Positions 7,552 to 15,535 of a stretch of 64,000 nt of DNA are shown here, piece after piece (the stretch's first letter is position 1; every line of letters begins with the position of its first letter). The stretch lies in the NCBI RefSeq assembly GCF_900169175.1, contig NZ_FXZM01000014.1:1-64000 (forward strand), in the 5' to 3' direction. This DNA comes from Brevibacterium jeotgali. GTDB taxonomy: Bacteria; Actinomycetota; Actinomycetes; Actinomycetales; Brevibacteriaceae. Position numbers and translations under genes: made by a program. The notes below the pieces were generated by a model. That model saw only the letters and a list, made by a program, of their open reading frames with translations. It had not been told where the DNA came from and made no database searches.

Positions 7552-9544
7552 TCGGGCCCACGCCGCTCACACGCCCCAGATCATCGAGGCTCTCCGGCAC
7601 GCGCTCCGCGATCTCCCGCACCGTCGGCATGCTGAGGACCAGGAACACCGGCATCCGCAGTTCCGCGGACTTCGTCCCGCGCCAGTGGATGAGTGCTTCG
7701 AGGACGTGCTCGTCGACCGCGGCCGGGCATTGCGCACAGCGCCCCCGGTTCTTGTCCGCGCGGGACGTGAGCAGCGTGCCGCACACCCGGCAGCGCACAG
7801 GTGCCGACACCGGAGCCTTCGGAGCGGGCGCGTCCGGTCGCGCAGGCTTGCCCGCCTGCACCTCGCCGACGAAGCGTGAGGGCCTCCTGCCGACGCCGGC
7901 ACCACCACGACGGCCCTTCGACCAGCTGACCGACAGCGCGGTCCGTGCGCGGGTCACCGCGACGTAGAAGAGGCGCCGCTCCTCGTCGATCGCGTCCGCA
8001 GTGCCCGCGTAGCCGATCGGCATGAGGCCCTCGGACACTCCGACCAGGTGCACGCTCTCCCACTCGAGGCCCTTCGCCGCGTGGACGGAGGCGAGCGTCA
8101 CGCCTTCGATGGTGGGTGCGAACTGGTGGTCCGCACGGTCCTCCAGGTCTGCGATGAAGGCGGTGAGCGGGAGGGGCAGCTCCGATTCCGTCTGGCTGTC
8201 CTCCGCCAGGGTCACGAGTGCCGACAGCGATTCCCAGCGCTCCCGGACCGATCCCTGTCCCTGCGGGGCCGTCGGCGACCACCCGATGGACGACAGGATG
8301 TCCTTCACCTGCACGTCCAGCCGGTCCGTCCCGCCGCGGTTCGAGGCCGCCCGCATCACCGCGATCGCCTCCTTCACCTCGCGACGGGCGAAGAATCGTT
8401 CCCCACCCCGCAGGAGGTAGGAGACGCCCCGCGACGACAGCGCCTCTTCGAAGGCCCGGGACTGCGAGTTCGTGCGGAACAGGATGGCGATGTCCGATGC
8501 ACGGCGTCCCGCGTTGATCTCACCGGCGATCTGCGAGGCGACGGCCTCCGCCTCTGCCCCGTCGTCTGAGAACTCCGTGAAGTTCGGATGCGGCCCCGCC
8601 CGCCCGGTGCCGATCAGCTGGATCGGTGAGCGGCCGGTGCGCCGCAGGACTGAGTTCGCCATGCCGACGATCGGTTCGGCCGACCGGTAGTTCCGGACCA
8701 GTCGGACCTCGCGCGCTTCGGGGAACTCCACCGGCAGGCGTCGCAGGAAGCGGTCCGTCGCCCCGGCGAAGGTGTAGATCGTCTGAGCGGGATCACCCAC
8801 GACGCACAGCGATTCCCGCCTGCCCAACCACCGCATGAGCAGGTCGTACTGCAGAGGGCTCACGTCCTGGAACTCGTCGACGACGAAGCTGCGGTACTGG
8901 CTGTGCACCTGGGCGGCGACGTCCTCGTACGTCCCCAGGGCTCCGGCGAGGACGAGCAGGACGTCCTCGAAGTCGAGCACCCTGCGCTCCGTCTTCAGTT
9001 CGGAGTACCGGTGCATGATGCGCGTCATCGCGTCGATGTCCACGCCGTCCGGGAGCGAACGGCTCCCCACCCTCTCCGCGTAGTCGTCGACGCCCAGCAT
9101 GCTGACCGCGGCGTGTTCGATCTCCGCAGCCACGTCCCGGACGGTCTCGCGCTCCGGGGAGATGCCCACCGCCTGCATGGCGTGCCCGACGACCGTGGAC
9201 TTCTGCGGAAGGAGGTCGGGGAACGGCCCGTCGGACATCCGCGGCCAGAAGTAGCGCAGCTGTCGCAGCGCGGCGGAGTGGAACGTCCTCGCCTGCACGC
9301 CGGGGACGCCCAGGGTCCGCAGGCGCGACCGCATCTCCCCTGCCGCCTTCGTCGTGAAGGTGAGGGCGAGGACCTGGCGAGGGTCGGATGCCCCGATCGC
9401 CGCCTGGTAGGCGATGCGGTGAGTGATGGCACGGGTCTTGCCCGTTCCCGCCCCGGCGAGCACCATCAGCGGCCCGTCCGTGTGCTCGGCGACCTCGCGC
9501 TGTTCGGGATCCAGCCCGGTGAGCAGGGTGTGGTCGGCCGTCAT
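7490..9544 (-). CDS. uvrD2: ATP-dependent DNA helicase UvrD2 (SF1A, HRDC domain)
   Basis: 684 residues. Walker A GAGTGKTRAITH (near residue 32) and motif II VVDEFQDVSP are intact, as is GLEWESVHLVG. The C-terminus has a CRVC-x-CAQC tetracysteine motif joined to an HRDC domain ending near the stop, the hallmark of mycobacterial UvrD2. UvrD2 is a 3'-5' helicase needing the tetracysteine for activity in mycobacteria. The ATG at 9544 overlaps the nudC stop as ATGA, so the two are translationally coupled; the upstream ATG at 9577 lies inside nudC and is rejected. Confidence 0.93.
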   Translation of the reverse strand: MTADHTLLTGLDPEQREVAEHTDGPLMVLAGAGTGKTRAITHRIAYQAAIGASDPRQVLALTFTTKAAGEMRSRLRTLGVPGVQARTFHSAALRQLRYFWPRMSDGPFPDLLPQKSTVVGHAMQAVGISPERETVRDVAAEIEHAAVSMLGVDDYAERVGSRSLPDGVDIDAMTRIMHRYSELKTERRVLDFEDVLLVLAGALGTYEDVAAQVHSQYRSFVVDEFQDVSPLQYDLLMRWLGRRESLCVVGDPAQTIYTFAGATDRFLRRLPVEFPEAREVRLVRNYRSAEPIVGMANSVLRRTGRSPIQLIGTGRAGPHPNFTEFSDDGAEAEAVASQIAGEINAGRRASDIAILFRTNSQSRAFEEALSSRGVSYLLRGGERFFARREVKEAIAVMRAASNRGGTDRLDVQVKDILSSIGWSPTAPQGQGSVRERWESLSALVTLAEDSQTESELPLPLTAFIADLEDRADHQFAPTIEGVTLASVHAAKGLEWESVHLVGVSEGLMPIGYAGTADAIDEERRLFYVAVTRARTALSVSWSKGRRGGAGVGRRPSRFVGEVQAGKPARPDAPAPKAPVSAPVRCRVCGTLLTSRADKNRGRCAQCPAAVDEHVLEALIHWRGTKSAELRMPVFLVLSMPTVREIAERVPESLDDLGRVSGVGPIKLEQFGHELLGLVREHRSG

Positions 9545-10533
9545 CGCGGCGCCGGCACCGTTCCGCCGTCGAGCCACCCGAAGAGGATCTGTCCTGCGAT
9601 CGAGACCGTCGTGGGCACCGTCACCTCACCGGATTCCATCGCGGCACGCAGCTGGGGCCGGGTGAACCAGCGCAGCGCTGTGATCTCGTCATCGTCCGGC
9701 GCGGCCGTCAGAGTGTCCGCCTCCGCGGTGAAGCCGAGCATGAGCGAAGCGGGGAAGGGCCACGGCTGGGAGCCGACATAGCGGGGAGAGTGGACGGCGA
9801 TCCCGGCTTCCTCGTCGACCTCACGGATGACGGCGGACTCCAGGGTCTCTCCCGGTTCGACGAAGCCCGCCAGCAGGGAGAAGCGATCCGCCGGCCACAT
9901 CGCGTTGGACCCCAGCAGGAGGTGCTCCTCCCCTGTCGCGTCCGTGTGCACGACGGCCATGATCACGGCGGGGTCCGTGCGGGGGAAGTGCTCGCTGCCC
10001 GCTTCCGGGTCCCTGCGCACCCATCCGGACTGCGCCATCTCCGTCGAGGCACCGCTGCGCGGCGAATGGGTGTGCGTCATGTGCCAGTTGCTCAGGGCGA
10101 TGAGTGACGTCGCGAGTGCCACGTCCCGGTCGTCGAGGGCTTCGCCGACGTCCCGCAGGTTCGCCCACACGGGCTCCGTCGAGTGGATGCCGCTGAGCGG
10201 ATCGGTCAGCCACGGTTCCGCGTCCCGTGCCTGATCAGCGCTGAGCATCGTGTCGACTGCGCTGCGACCGTCGTCCAGGAGCCCGGCCCCCACGAAGTGG
10301 CGGCCGTCGCCGTCCGTGCCCAGATAGAACAGGAACGCCTCATCGGGCACCTGGTCCCGGGTCAGCAGGTGCAGACCTCCCCGCGACACCAGGACGCTGC
10401 CCCGGTGCCCCACGACGGCGTGCGCCCGGCCCGTCTGCCACACCGCATCGATGCCCGCTGACCGCAGGCGGTGGTTCCGGTCGATGGCGGTCCTCGACAG
10501 GCTGGCGGGGGGCAGCAGGGGCAGTGGCTTCAT
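9541..10533 (-). CDS. nudC: NADH pyrophosphatase NudC, without zinc-ribbon cysteines
   Basis: 330 residues. The Nudix box GFVEPGETLESAVIREVDEE and the NudC signature QPWPFPASL identify the family, which hydrolyses NADH to NMNH and AMP and can decap NAD-RNA. The position where Escherichia coli NudC has a four-Cys zinc ribbon reads HSPRSGASTEMAQ and RRDPEAGSEHFP: all Cys are replaced by Ser or other residues. The start at 10533 is favoured because TATCGT (10541-10546) ends 7 nt upstream and no Shine-Dalgarno is seen, so the mRNA is probably leaderless. First gene of a nudC-uvrD2 pair. Confidence 0.9.
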   Translation of the reverse strand: MKPLPLLPPASLSRTAIDRNHRLRSAGIDAVWQTGRAHAVVGHRGSVLVSRGGLHLLTRDQVPDEAFLFYLGTDGDGRHFVGAGLLDDGRSAVDTMLSADQARDAEPWLTDPLSGIHSTEPVWANLRDVGEALDDRDVALATSLIALSNWHMTHTHSPRSGASTEMAQSGWVRRDPEAGSEHFPRTDPAVIMAVVHTDATGEEHLLLGSNAMWPADRFSLLAGFVEPGETLESAVIREVDEEAGIAVHSPRYVGSQPWPFPASLMLGFTAEADTLTAAPDDDEITALRWFTRPQLRAAMESGEVTVPTTVSIAGQILFGWLDGGTVPAPR

Positions 10534-10540
10534 GCTCGTC

Positions 10541-10546
10541 ACGATA
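10541..10546 (-). promoter_or_regulatory. -10 hexamer TATCGT, leaderless start of nudC
   Basis: The hexamer ends 7 nt before the ATG at 10533, so transcription should begin at or next to the start codon. Confidence 0.5.
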
Positions 10547-10600
10547 CCCAAGAGCGCGGACACACCCGCTCCCGTCAGCCCCCAGCGGAGCCGCACCGGG

Positions 10601-10606
10601 TAGGTT
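10601..10606 (+). promoter_or_regulatory. -10 hexamer TAGGTT, leaderless start of the phosphotransferase-like gene
   Basis: TAGGTT ends 7 nt before the GTG at 10614. It is back to back with the nudC -10, 54 bp away. Confidence 0.5.
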
Positions 10607-10613
10607 GGGGGAC

Positions 10614-11909
10614 GTGGACACCGCAGGGATGAGGATCACAGCCGTCGTCGCCACGATGCTCGACGCCTACGAACCGAGCTCCTGGACGCGCCTGGTCGGC
10701 TCCGATGCGGACCGCGTGCTCGTCTCGGACGGAGATCGGGAATACGTCGCGTCCATCGCGAACCCTGAGCGCGAGGCCGCGTCGCAGGCCGAACGCGTCG
10801 CCTCTGCGGTCCTTCAGCCGCTGCTGCCGGAATCAGCCCCGAGAATCCCGTACGTCGTCGCATCGCGCACCGTCGACGGGGCGCTGGTGGAGAGGGAGGG
10901 CACCGTCACCGTGATGGTCTCCTCCCCCATGCCGGGTCTGCCTCTGGCCACATCGATGTTCGAGGAGCGCCCGCGGCTCGTCGAGTCCCTCGCGGACGCG
11001 ATCGCAGCGGTCCACTCGGCCGACCCGGGACCCATCGCCGACGCAGGGCTCGTCGTCGAGGAATCGGCGGAGACCCGTGAGAGGCTCCTGGCCGATCTCG
11101 ATTCCGCCGCATCGACCGGGCGCGTCCCGTCGCCGCTCCTGAGCCGCTGGGAGACGACGCTGGAGAACGTCTCCGCCTGGCGCTTCCTCCCCGTGCCGAT
11201 CCACGGGAATGTGGGACCTGACGCCCTCTGGGTGGACGAGGAGGCGGTCGTCGGGATGAGCGATCTGGCCCGCCTGCGGGTGGGAGATCCGGCCGCAGAC
11301 CTGGCGGCGGTGTCCGCCATGCTGAGTCCGGAGGACTTCGAGAGGTTCTTCCGCACGTACCGGTCCCGCCGGGGCGCGGAGGATCCGAGCCTGCGCCGCA
11401 GGGTGGGCTTCCACTCGGAGATCACAGTGCTCGAATGGCTGCTGGCCGCGGTCGCCGCGCAGGACGATGACGCCATCGAGGACGCCGCCCAGCTCCTCGA
11501 GGCGCTCGCGGACGTCACTGACGACGCCGACGCCTCGCACGAGGGGTCCCCCTCGGCGCTCGCCGCCGGCGATCCGGAACCTGCTGCGTCCGAGGCCGAG
11601 GCCCCCGCCGCTGCCGCTGCCCCCGCTGCTACCGCTGGCGAAGCTCCCGTGTCCCCGGACGGTTCCCCCGCTGACGAACCGTCGGAGGACGAGGCAGAGA
11701 CACCCGACAAGGCAGAAACACCTGACGAGGCAGAGACACCTGACGAAGCTCAGAGGCCTGAGGGAACAGACACGTTCCGGCCCAGTGCGCGCATCGAAGC
11801 CGGCGTCGACGAGGACGGCATCGCCACCGAGCGCCTGGACACCTCGGAGCTCCACCTCAGAGGCATCCGCGGGTCCGACCAGCCGGGCACCGATCACCGA
11901 GACGGGTGA
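10614..11909 (+). CDS. Aminoglycoside-phosphotransferase-fold protein with degenerate catalytic loop
   Basis: 431 residues. The kinase-like fold is recognisable by PVPIHGNVGPDALWVDE followed by GMSDLARLRVGDPAADLA, equivalent to the Brenner loop (HGDxxxxN) and the DFG-like strand of APH/maltokinase-type proteins. Here the catalytic Asp is Asn (HGN) and the metal-binding Asn is missing, so it may be a pseudokinase. The last ~120 residues are a low-complexity Ala/Pro/Glu tail containing three near-copies of ETPDEA. GTG 10614 is chosen from the leaderless promoter; ATG 10629 is the alternative. It overlaps adnB by 16 nt at the 3' end. Confidence 0.7.
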   Translation: MDTAGMRITAVVATMLDAYEPSSWTRLVGSDADRVLVSDGDREYVASIANPEREAASQAERVASAVLQPLLPESAPRIPYVVASRTVDGALVEREGTVTVMVSSPMPGLPLATSMFEERPRLVESLADAIAAVHSADPGPIADAGLVVEESAETRERLLADLDSAASTGRVPSPLLSRWETTLENVSAWRFLPVPIHGNVGPDALWVDEEAVVGMSDLARLRVGDPAADLAAVSAMLSPEDFERFFRTYRSRRGAEDPSLRRRVGFHSEITVLEWLLAAVAAQDDDAIEDAAQLLEALADVTDDADASHEGSPSALAAGDPEPAASEAEAPAAAAAPAATAGEAPVSPDGSPADEPSEDEAETPDKAETPDEAETPDEAQRPEGTDTFRPSARIEAGVDEDGIATERLDTSELHLRGIRGSDQPGTDHRDG

Positions 11910-14900
11910 CGCTCCGTCCCGATCATCCACGTGAGGATCTCGTCCTCATCGGGCAGCGACGCCGGGCGCCAGCTCTCATCCGATCCCACGAAGTAGAACT
12001 CCGCGTCGATGCGGGGCACCTCGGAGTATCGCGGCATGCGCAGGAGCGCCAATCGGTACATCGCCAGCTGCACGGCCATCGCGTCGAGCCGCGCCGGGTC
12101 CCTGGGCAGCCTCCCGGTCTTCCAGTCGACCACCAGGAGTCCACCGTCGTCCTCACGGAACACCGCGTCGATCTTGCCCGGGACGTGGAGCGTGGACGGG
12201 CCTCCCCCGGCTCCACCCTCGACGCCCCGATCGCTTCGCGGTCCGCCCTGTCCGCGGACGTGCTTGGCGAGCACCAGCTCGAAGGACAGCTCGACGGCCT
12301 CCGGCGCCCTGTCCGCATACGGTGACGCGAGGAAGGTCTCCCGCAGAGTCACGAGGCGCTCCCGCAGCGCGGGGACCGCGCGGACTGCGGAGGACTCCGG
12401 CTCGATCTCGAGCAGCGCGGCCTGCCCGTAGTGCTGTTCGACCCATGCGTGGAAGGCCGTGCCCAGGTCCGCACTCGTGCTGGGCGGTTCGGGCATAGGG
12501 CGTCGCATGCCCTTCCACCACTCCTCCTCATCTGCGCGGAGCCCGACCAGTGCGGTCGTGGACACCCGAGCCGGCAGGGTCCGTTCCACGTTCGTCCCAG
12601 CCGCCTCGTCCAGCAAGTGGGTCGCCCGCCGCGCGAGGGCACGCACGAAGGGATCCTGAGCGGTCTCTGCGACGTCGGCGGGGGTGGGCCGCTCCGCCTT
12701 CGCAGAGGAGACCGCGCGGAGGAGCCCCGCCCGCCGTTCGACGACCTCGGCGGGCTCGAGGGTCGGCCAGCGGGCCTGTTCCCCGCGGTTCACGTCGAGT
12801 TCGTCCGCCTCGGGCAGCTCCGGCAGCTGAACTGCCAGCTCCTGCGCGACCTCGTCGAGGAACGGCCAGGCGTCGACGGGCGTCTTCCGCGTGACCGTGA
12901 AGCGCGACGCGGAGACGAAGAGGTGGGCGCGTGCCCGTGTGAGGGCGACGTACGCGAGTCTGCGCTCCGCCGCACGATGATGGTCGTCGAGCTGGGTCGC
13001 GAGCGGGCCCCCCGCCTTCAGCCGCTCGACGAAGTCCTTCGGACCCTCCAGGTCCATGGTCCGCAGGTCGAAGGACGGCAGACCTGATCGGTCGCCGCGC
13101 AGCGCATAGGGAAGCCCGCCCTGCGACAACCACCCGTCCTGGGGCTTGCGCTTGCTCGGCAGACCGTCCTCGTGCATGAACGGCACGGCCACTGCGTCGA
13201 ATTCGAGCCCCTTGGAGGCGTGGACCGTCATGATCGTGATCGCGCCCGGCACCGGGTCCACCGGGACGTCGTCGAGCTCGTCGGCCTGCTCCAGGAGGCG
13301 GGCCCACCGGAGGAAGTCTGCCGGCCCCCCGGTCGGCTGCTCGCCCGCGAATCGCGACACCAGAGACAGGAATCCGTCCAGTGCGCGCGTGTGGAGGTCG
13401 GCGTAGTCGGGAGCGAGAGCGGCCACCTCTGTATCGACCCCGGATTCACGGATGACGGCCCGCACCAGCCCCGGCAGCGCGAGGTCACTGTGCCTCAGCC
13501 GCCGCAGAGTCCGCGCCAGAGACATGAGTCGCCTGCGTCCTTCGCCTGTGAGAGAGCGGATCCCGCGCAGCTGCTCCGGAGTCGCAGACGACCCGTCCGG
13601 GTCGACGTTGAGGAGTTCATCGAGCCCCTCGACCACACTCACCCGTTCGACGCGGGTGCCGTCCTGCGCCTCGGGGTCCGGCACCTCCACCGCACAGGCG
13701 CGGACGAAGTCGGAGAATGCGGTGAGGTCCGCAGCTCCCAGCCGGATGGTCCGGCCGGACAGCAGCCGCATGAGGACGTCGCCCGCATCCGGCTCGACGA
13801 GTGCCTCGAGAACGGCGAGGGCATCCGCGACGAACGGATCGTCCAGGAGCCCGCGGGATCCGACCACGTCGACCGGGAGGTCTTCAGCCTGGAGTGCCGC
13901 CGCGATCGGGCCGAATCCCGACCGCGCACGGCACAGGACTGCGAAGGTGGGCAGGGGTGCCGCACGCTCGGGCCGCCGTCCGGCCTTCGCCGCCGCGTCA
14001 CGGCGAGCGGCCTCGCGCTCCGCATGCCGCGCGAAGAGCTCTTCGCGCACCCGGATCATCCACGCCACGAGCTCCTGCAGCTGGGTGGGCTCGTCCGGGC
14101 GGTCGGGATCCGTCAGTGCACTGTGCGTGAGCGAGACGCCGACCGCTCCGTCCCCCGCGCCGGGTCGAGCGCGCAGCCCCACCTGCTCGTCCGGAGTGGG
14201 GAGCCCTGCCGCGATCCTGTTCGCGGCGGTGAGGATGGCCGCGTCGTTGCGCCACGAGACGGTGAGGCCGTACTTGTGCGCCGGGCGATCGTGCGGCCCG
14301 CGGAAGGCGCCCGGGAACGATTCGATATTGTCCGCGCTGGCGCCGCGCCAGCCGTAGATCGCCTGCCGGGGGTCTCCCACCGCCATCACCGCGTGCTGGC
14401 CGAAGATCCGCTGGAGCATGAGGAACTGTGCGTAGGACGTGTCCTGGAACTCGTCCAGCAGGACGATGTCCCAGCGCGACTGCTCCGCCGCCAGGGACTG
14501 CGGGCTGTCCGTCATGATCCGGTGGGCGAGCGCCACCTGGTCGGAGAACTCGAGGCCGCCCGTCTGCTGCTTGGCATCCGCGTACCTGCGGGCGAGTTCG
14601 ACGAGCCGTCGTTTGGCGAGGAGCTTCGGAGTCGGTCCGTCGTCATGGACATCGAGGACTGCACGCATCCTGCTGCGGATCTCCGCGCGTGCGCCCCGGT
14701 CCGCACCGTCGTACTCGTCCGCCAGCGCCCGGGCCTCCTCCGCGAATGCGGTCTTCGCGGCCTTGTCCAGGTAGATGCCGGATCTCCTGCTCATGATCTT
14801 CTTCGCGACCCCCCGCAGGTAGTCCGACGTGCAGAGGGCATCGAGGCAGTCGTCCAGGTGCTGCTCGATCGCGTCGAAGCCGACGAGGTGGTCGCCCATC

Positions 14901-15535
14901 TCCGACAGCAGCCCGGAGACCCAGGAGCTCATCGAGGAGCGGGGATTGCCCAGCACGTCATCGCGCGTGGCGGCATCGAGGACCCCGTCGATGAGCGACT
15001 GCCGGGCAGCGGCGTCGATCACGCCCTCGTCGCCCTCCAGACCGATGCCCATCCCGTGGTCGCCCACAAGGGCCGCGGCATAGGAGTTGTACGTCGACAC
15101 GGTCGGGAGGTCGAGCCCGGGCAGGGCTTCGCCGTCCGATGCGTGCGCAGCCGCCACCGCAGGCACCGCCGCGCGGTGCGAGGGCGCCGCGGCAGTCGCC
15201 GCCCCACCGACGGCGGGCTGTCGGAGCGTCCGGCGGTAGCGGGCGAGGTAGTCGCGGACGCGGTGGTTGAGCTCTCCCACGGCTTTCCGCGTGAACGTCA
15301 GGCCCAGGATGCGTTCGGCGGGGACGAGGCCGTTCGCGACGAGCCACACGACGCGCAGCGAGATGACCGCGGTCTTGCCCGATCCGGCCCCCGCGATGAC
15401 CGCAGCGGATCCGTCGTGGGGGGATTCGATGATCCGGCACTGCTCGTCCGTGGGCGGATCGACCTCCAGCAGCTGTGCGAGTGCGCGTGCTGAGTACTGG
15501 CGGACCTGTGGTTCGGGACTCTGCTCCTGGGTCAC
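11894..15535 (-). CDS. adnB: AdnB-type helicase-nuclease, lead motor of the AdnAB complex
   Basis: 1213 residues. An intact UvrD-like motor (Walker A AGAGSGKTAV at about 48-57, motif II LLDEFQDTSY) is followed by a C-terminal RecB-family nuclease with VVDWKTGRLP near the end. AdnAB resects double-strand breaks in mycobacteria and replaces RecBCD/AddAB. The GTG at 15535 overlaps the adnA stop as GTGA, and a full GGAGGTGAT lies 8-10 nt upstream inside adnA; the in-frame ATG at 15577 is rejected. It is somewhat longer than mycobacterial AdnB (about 1095), partly through insertions such as an Ala-rich stretch near residue 110. Confidence 0.9.
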   Translation of the reverse strand: MTQEQSPEPQVRQYSARALAQLLEVDPPTDEQCRIIESPHDGSAAVIAGAGSGKTAVISLRVVWLVANGLVPAERILGLTFTRKAVGELNHRVRDYLARYRRTLRQPAVGGAATAAAPSHRAAVPAVAAAHASDGEALPGLDLPTVSTYNSYAAALVGDHGMGIGLEGDEGVIDAAARQSLIDGVLDAATRDDVLGNPRSSMSSWVSGLLSEMGDHLVGFDAIEQHLDDCLDALCTSDYLRGVAKKIMSRRSGIYLDKAAKTAFAEEARALADEYDGADRGARAEIRSRMRAVLDVHDDGPTPKLLAKRRLVELARRYADAKQQTGGLEFSDQVALAHRIMTDSPQSLAAEQSRWDIVLLDEFQDTSYAQFLMLQRIFGQHAVMAVGDPRQAIYGWRGASADNIESFPGAFRGPHDRPAHKYGLTVSWRNDAAILTAANRIAAGLPTPDEQVGLRARPGAGDGAVGVSLTHSALTDPDRPDEPTQLQELVAWMIRVREELFARHAEREAARRDAAAKAGRRPERAAPLPTFAVLCRARSGFGPIAAALQAEDLPVDVVGSRGLLDDPFVADALAVLEALVEPDAGDVLMRLLSGRTIRLGAADLTAFSDFVRACAVEVPDPEAQDGTRVERVSVVEGLDELLNVDPDGSSATPEQLRGIRSLTGEGRRRLMSLARTLRRLRHSDLALPGLVRAVIRESGVDTEVAALAPDYADLHTRALDGFLSLVSRFAGEQPTGGPADFLRWARLLEQADELDDVPVDPVPGAITIMTVHASKGLEFDAVAVPFMHEDGLPSKRKPQDGWLSQGGLPYALRGDRSGLPSFDLRTMDLEGPKDFVERLKAGGPLATQLDDHHRAAERRLAYVALTRARAHLFVSASRFTVTRKTPVDAWPFLDEVAQELAVQLPELPEADELDVNRGEQARWPTLEPAEVVERRAGLLRAVSSAKAERPTPADVAETAQDPFVRALARRATHLLDEAAGTNVERTLPARVSTTALVGLRADEEEWWKGMRRPMPEPPSTSADLGTAFHAWVEQHYGQAALLEIEPESSAVRAVPALRERLVTLRETFLASPYADRAPEAVELSFELVLAKHVRGQGGPRSDRGVEGGAGGGPSTLHVPGKIDAVFREDDGGLLVVDWKTGRLPRDPARLDAMAVQLAMYRLALLRMPRYSEVPRIDAEFYFVGSDESWRPASLPDEDEILTWMIGTERHPSR

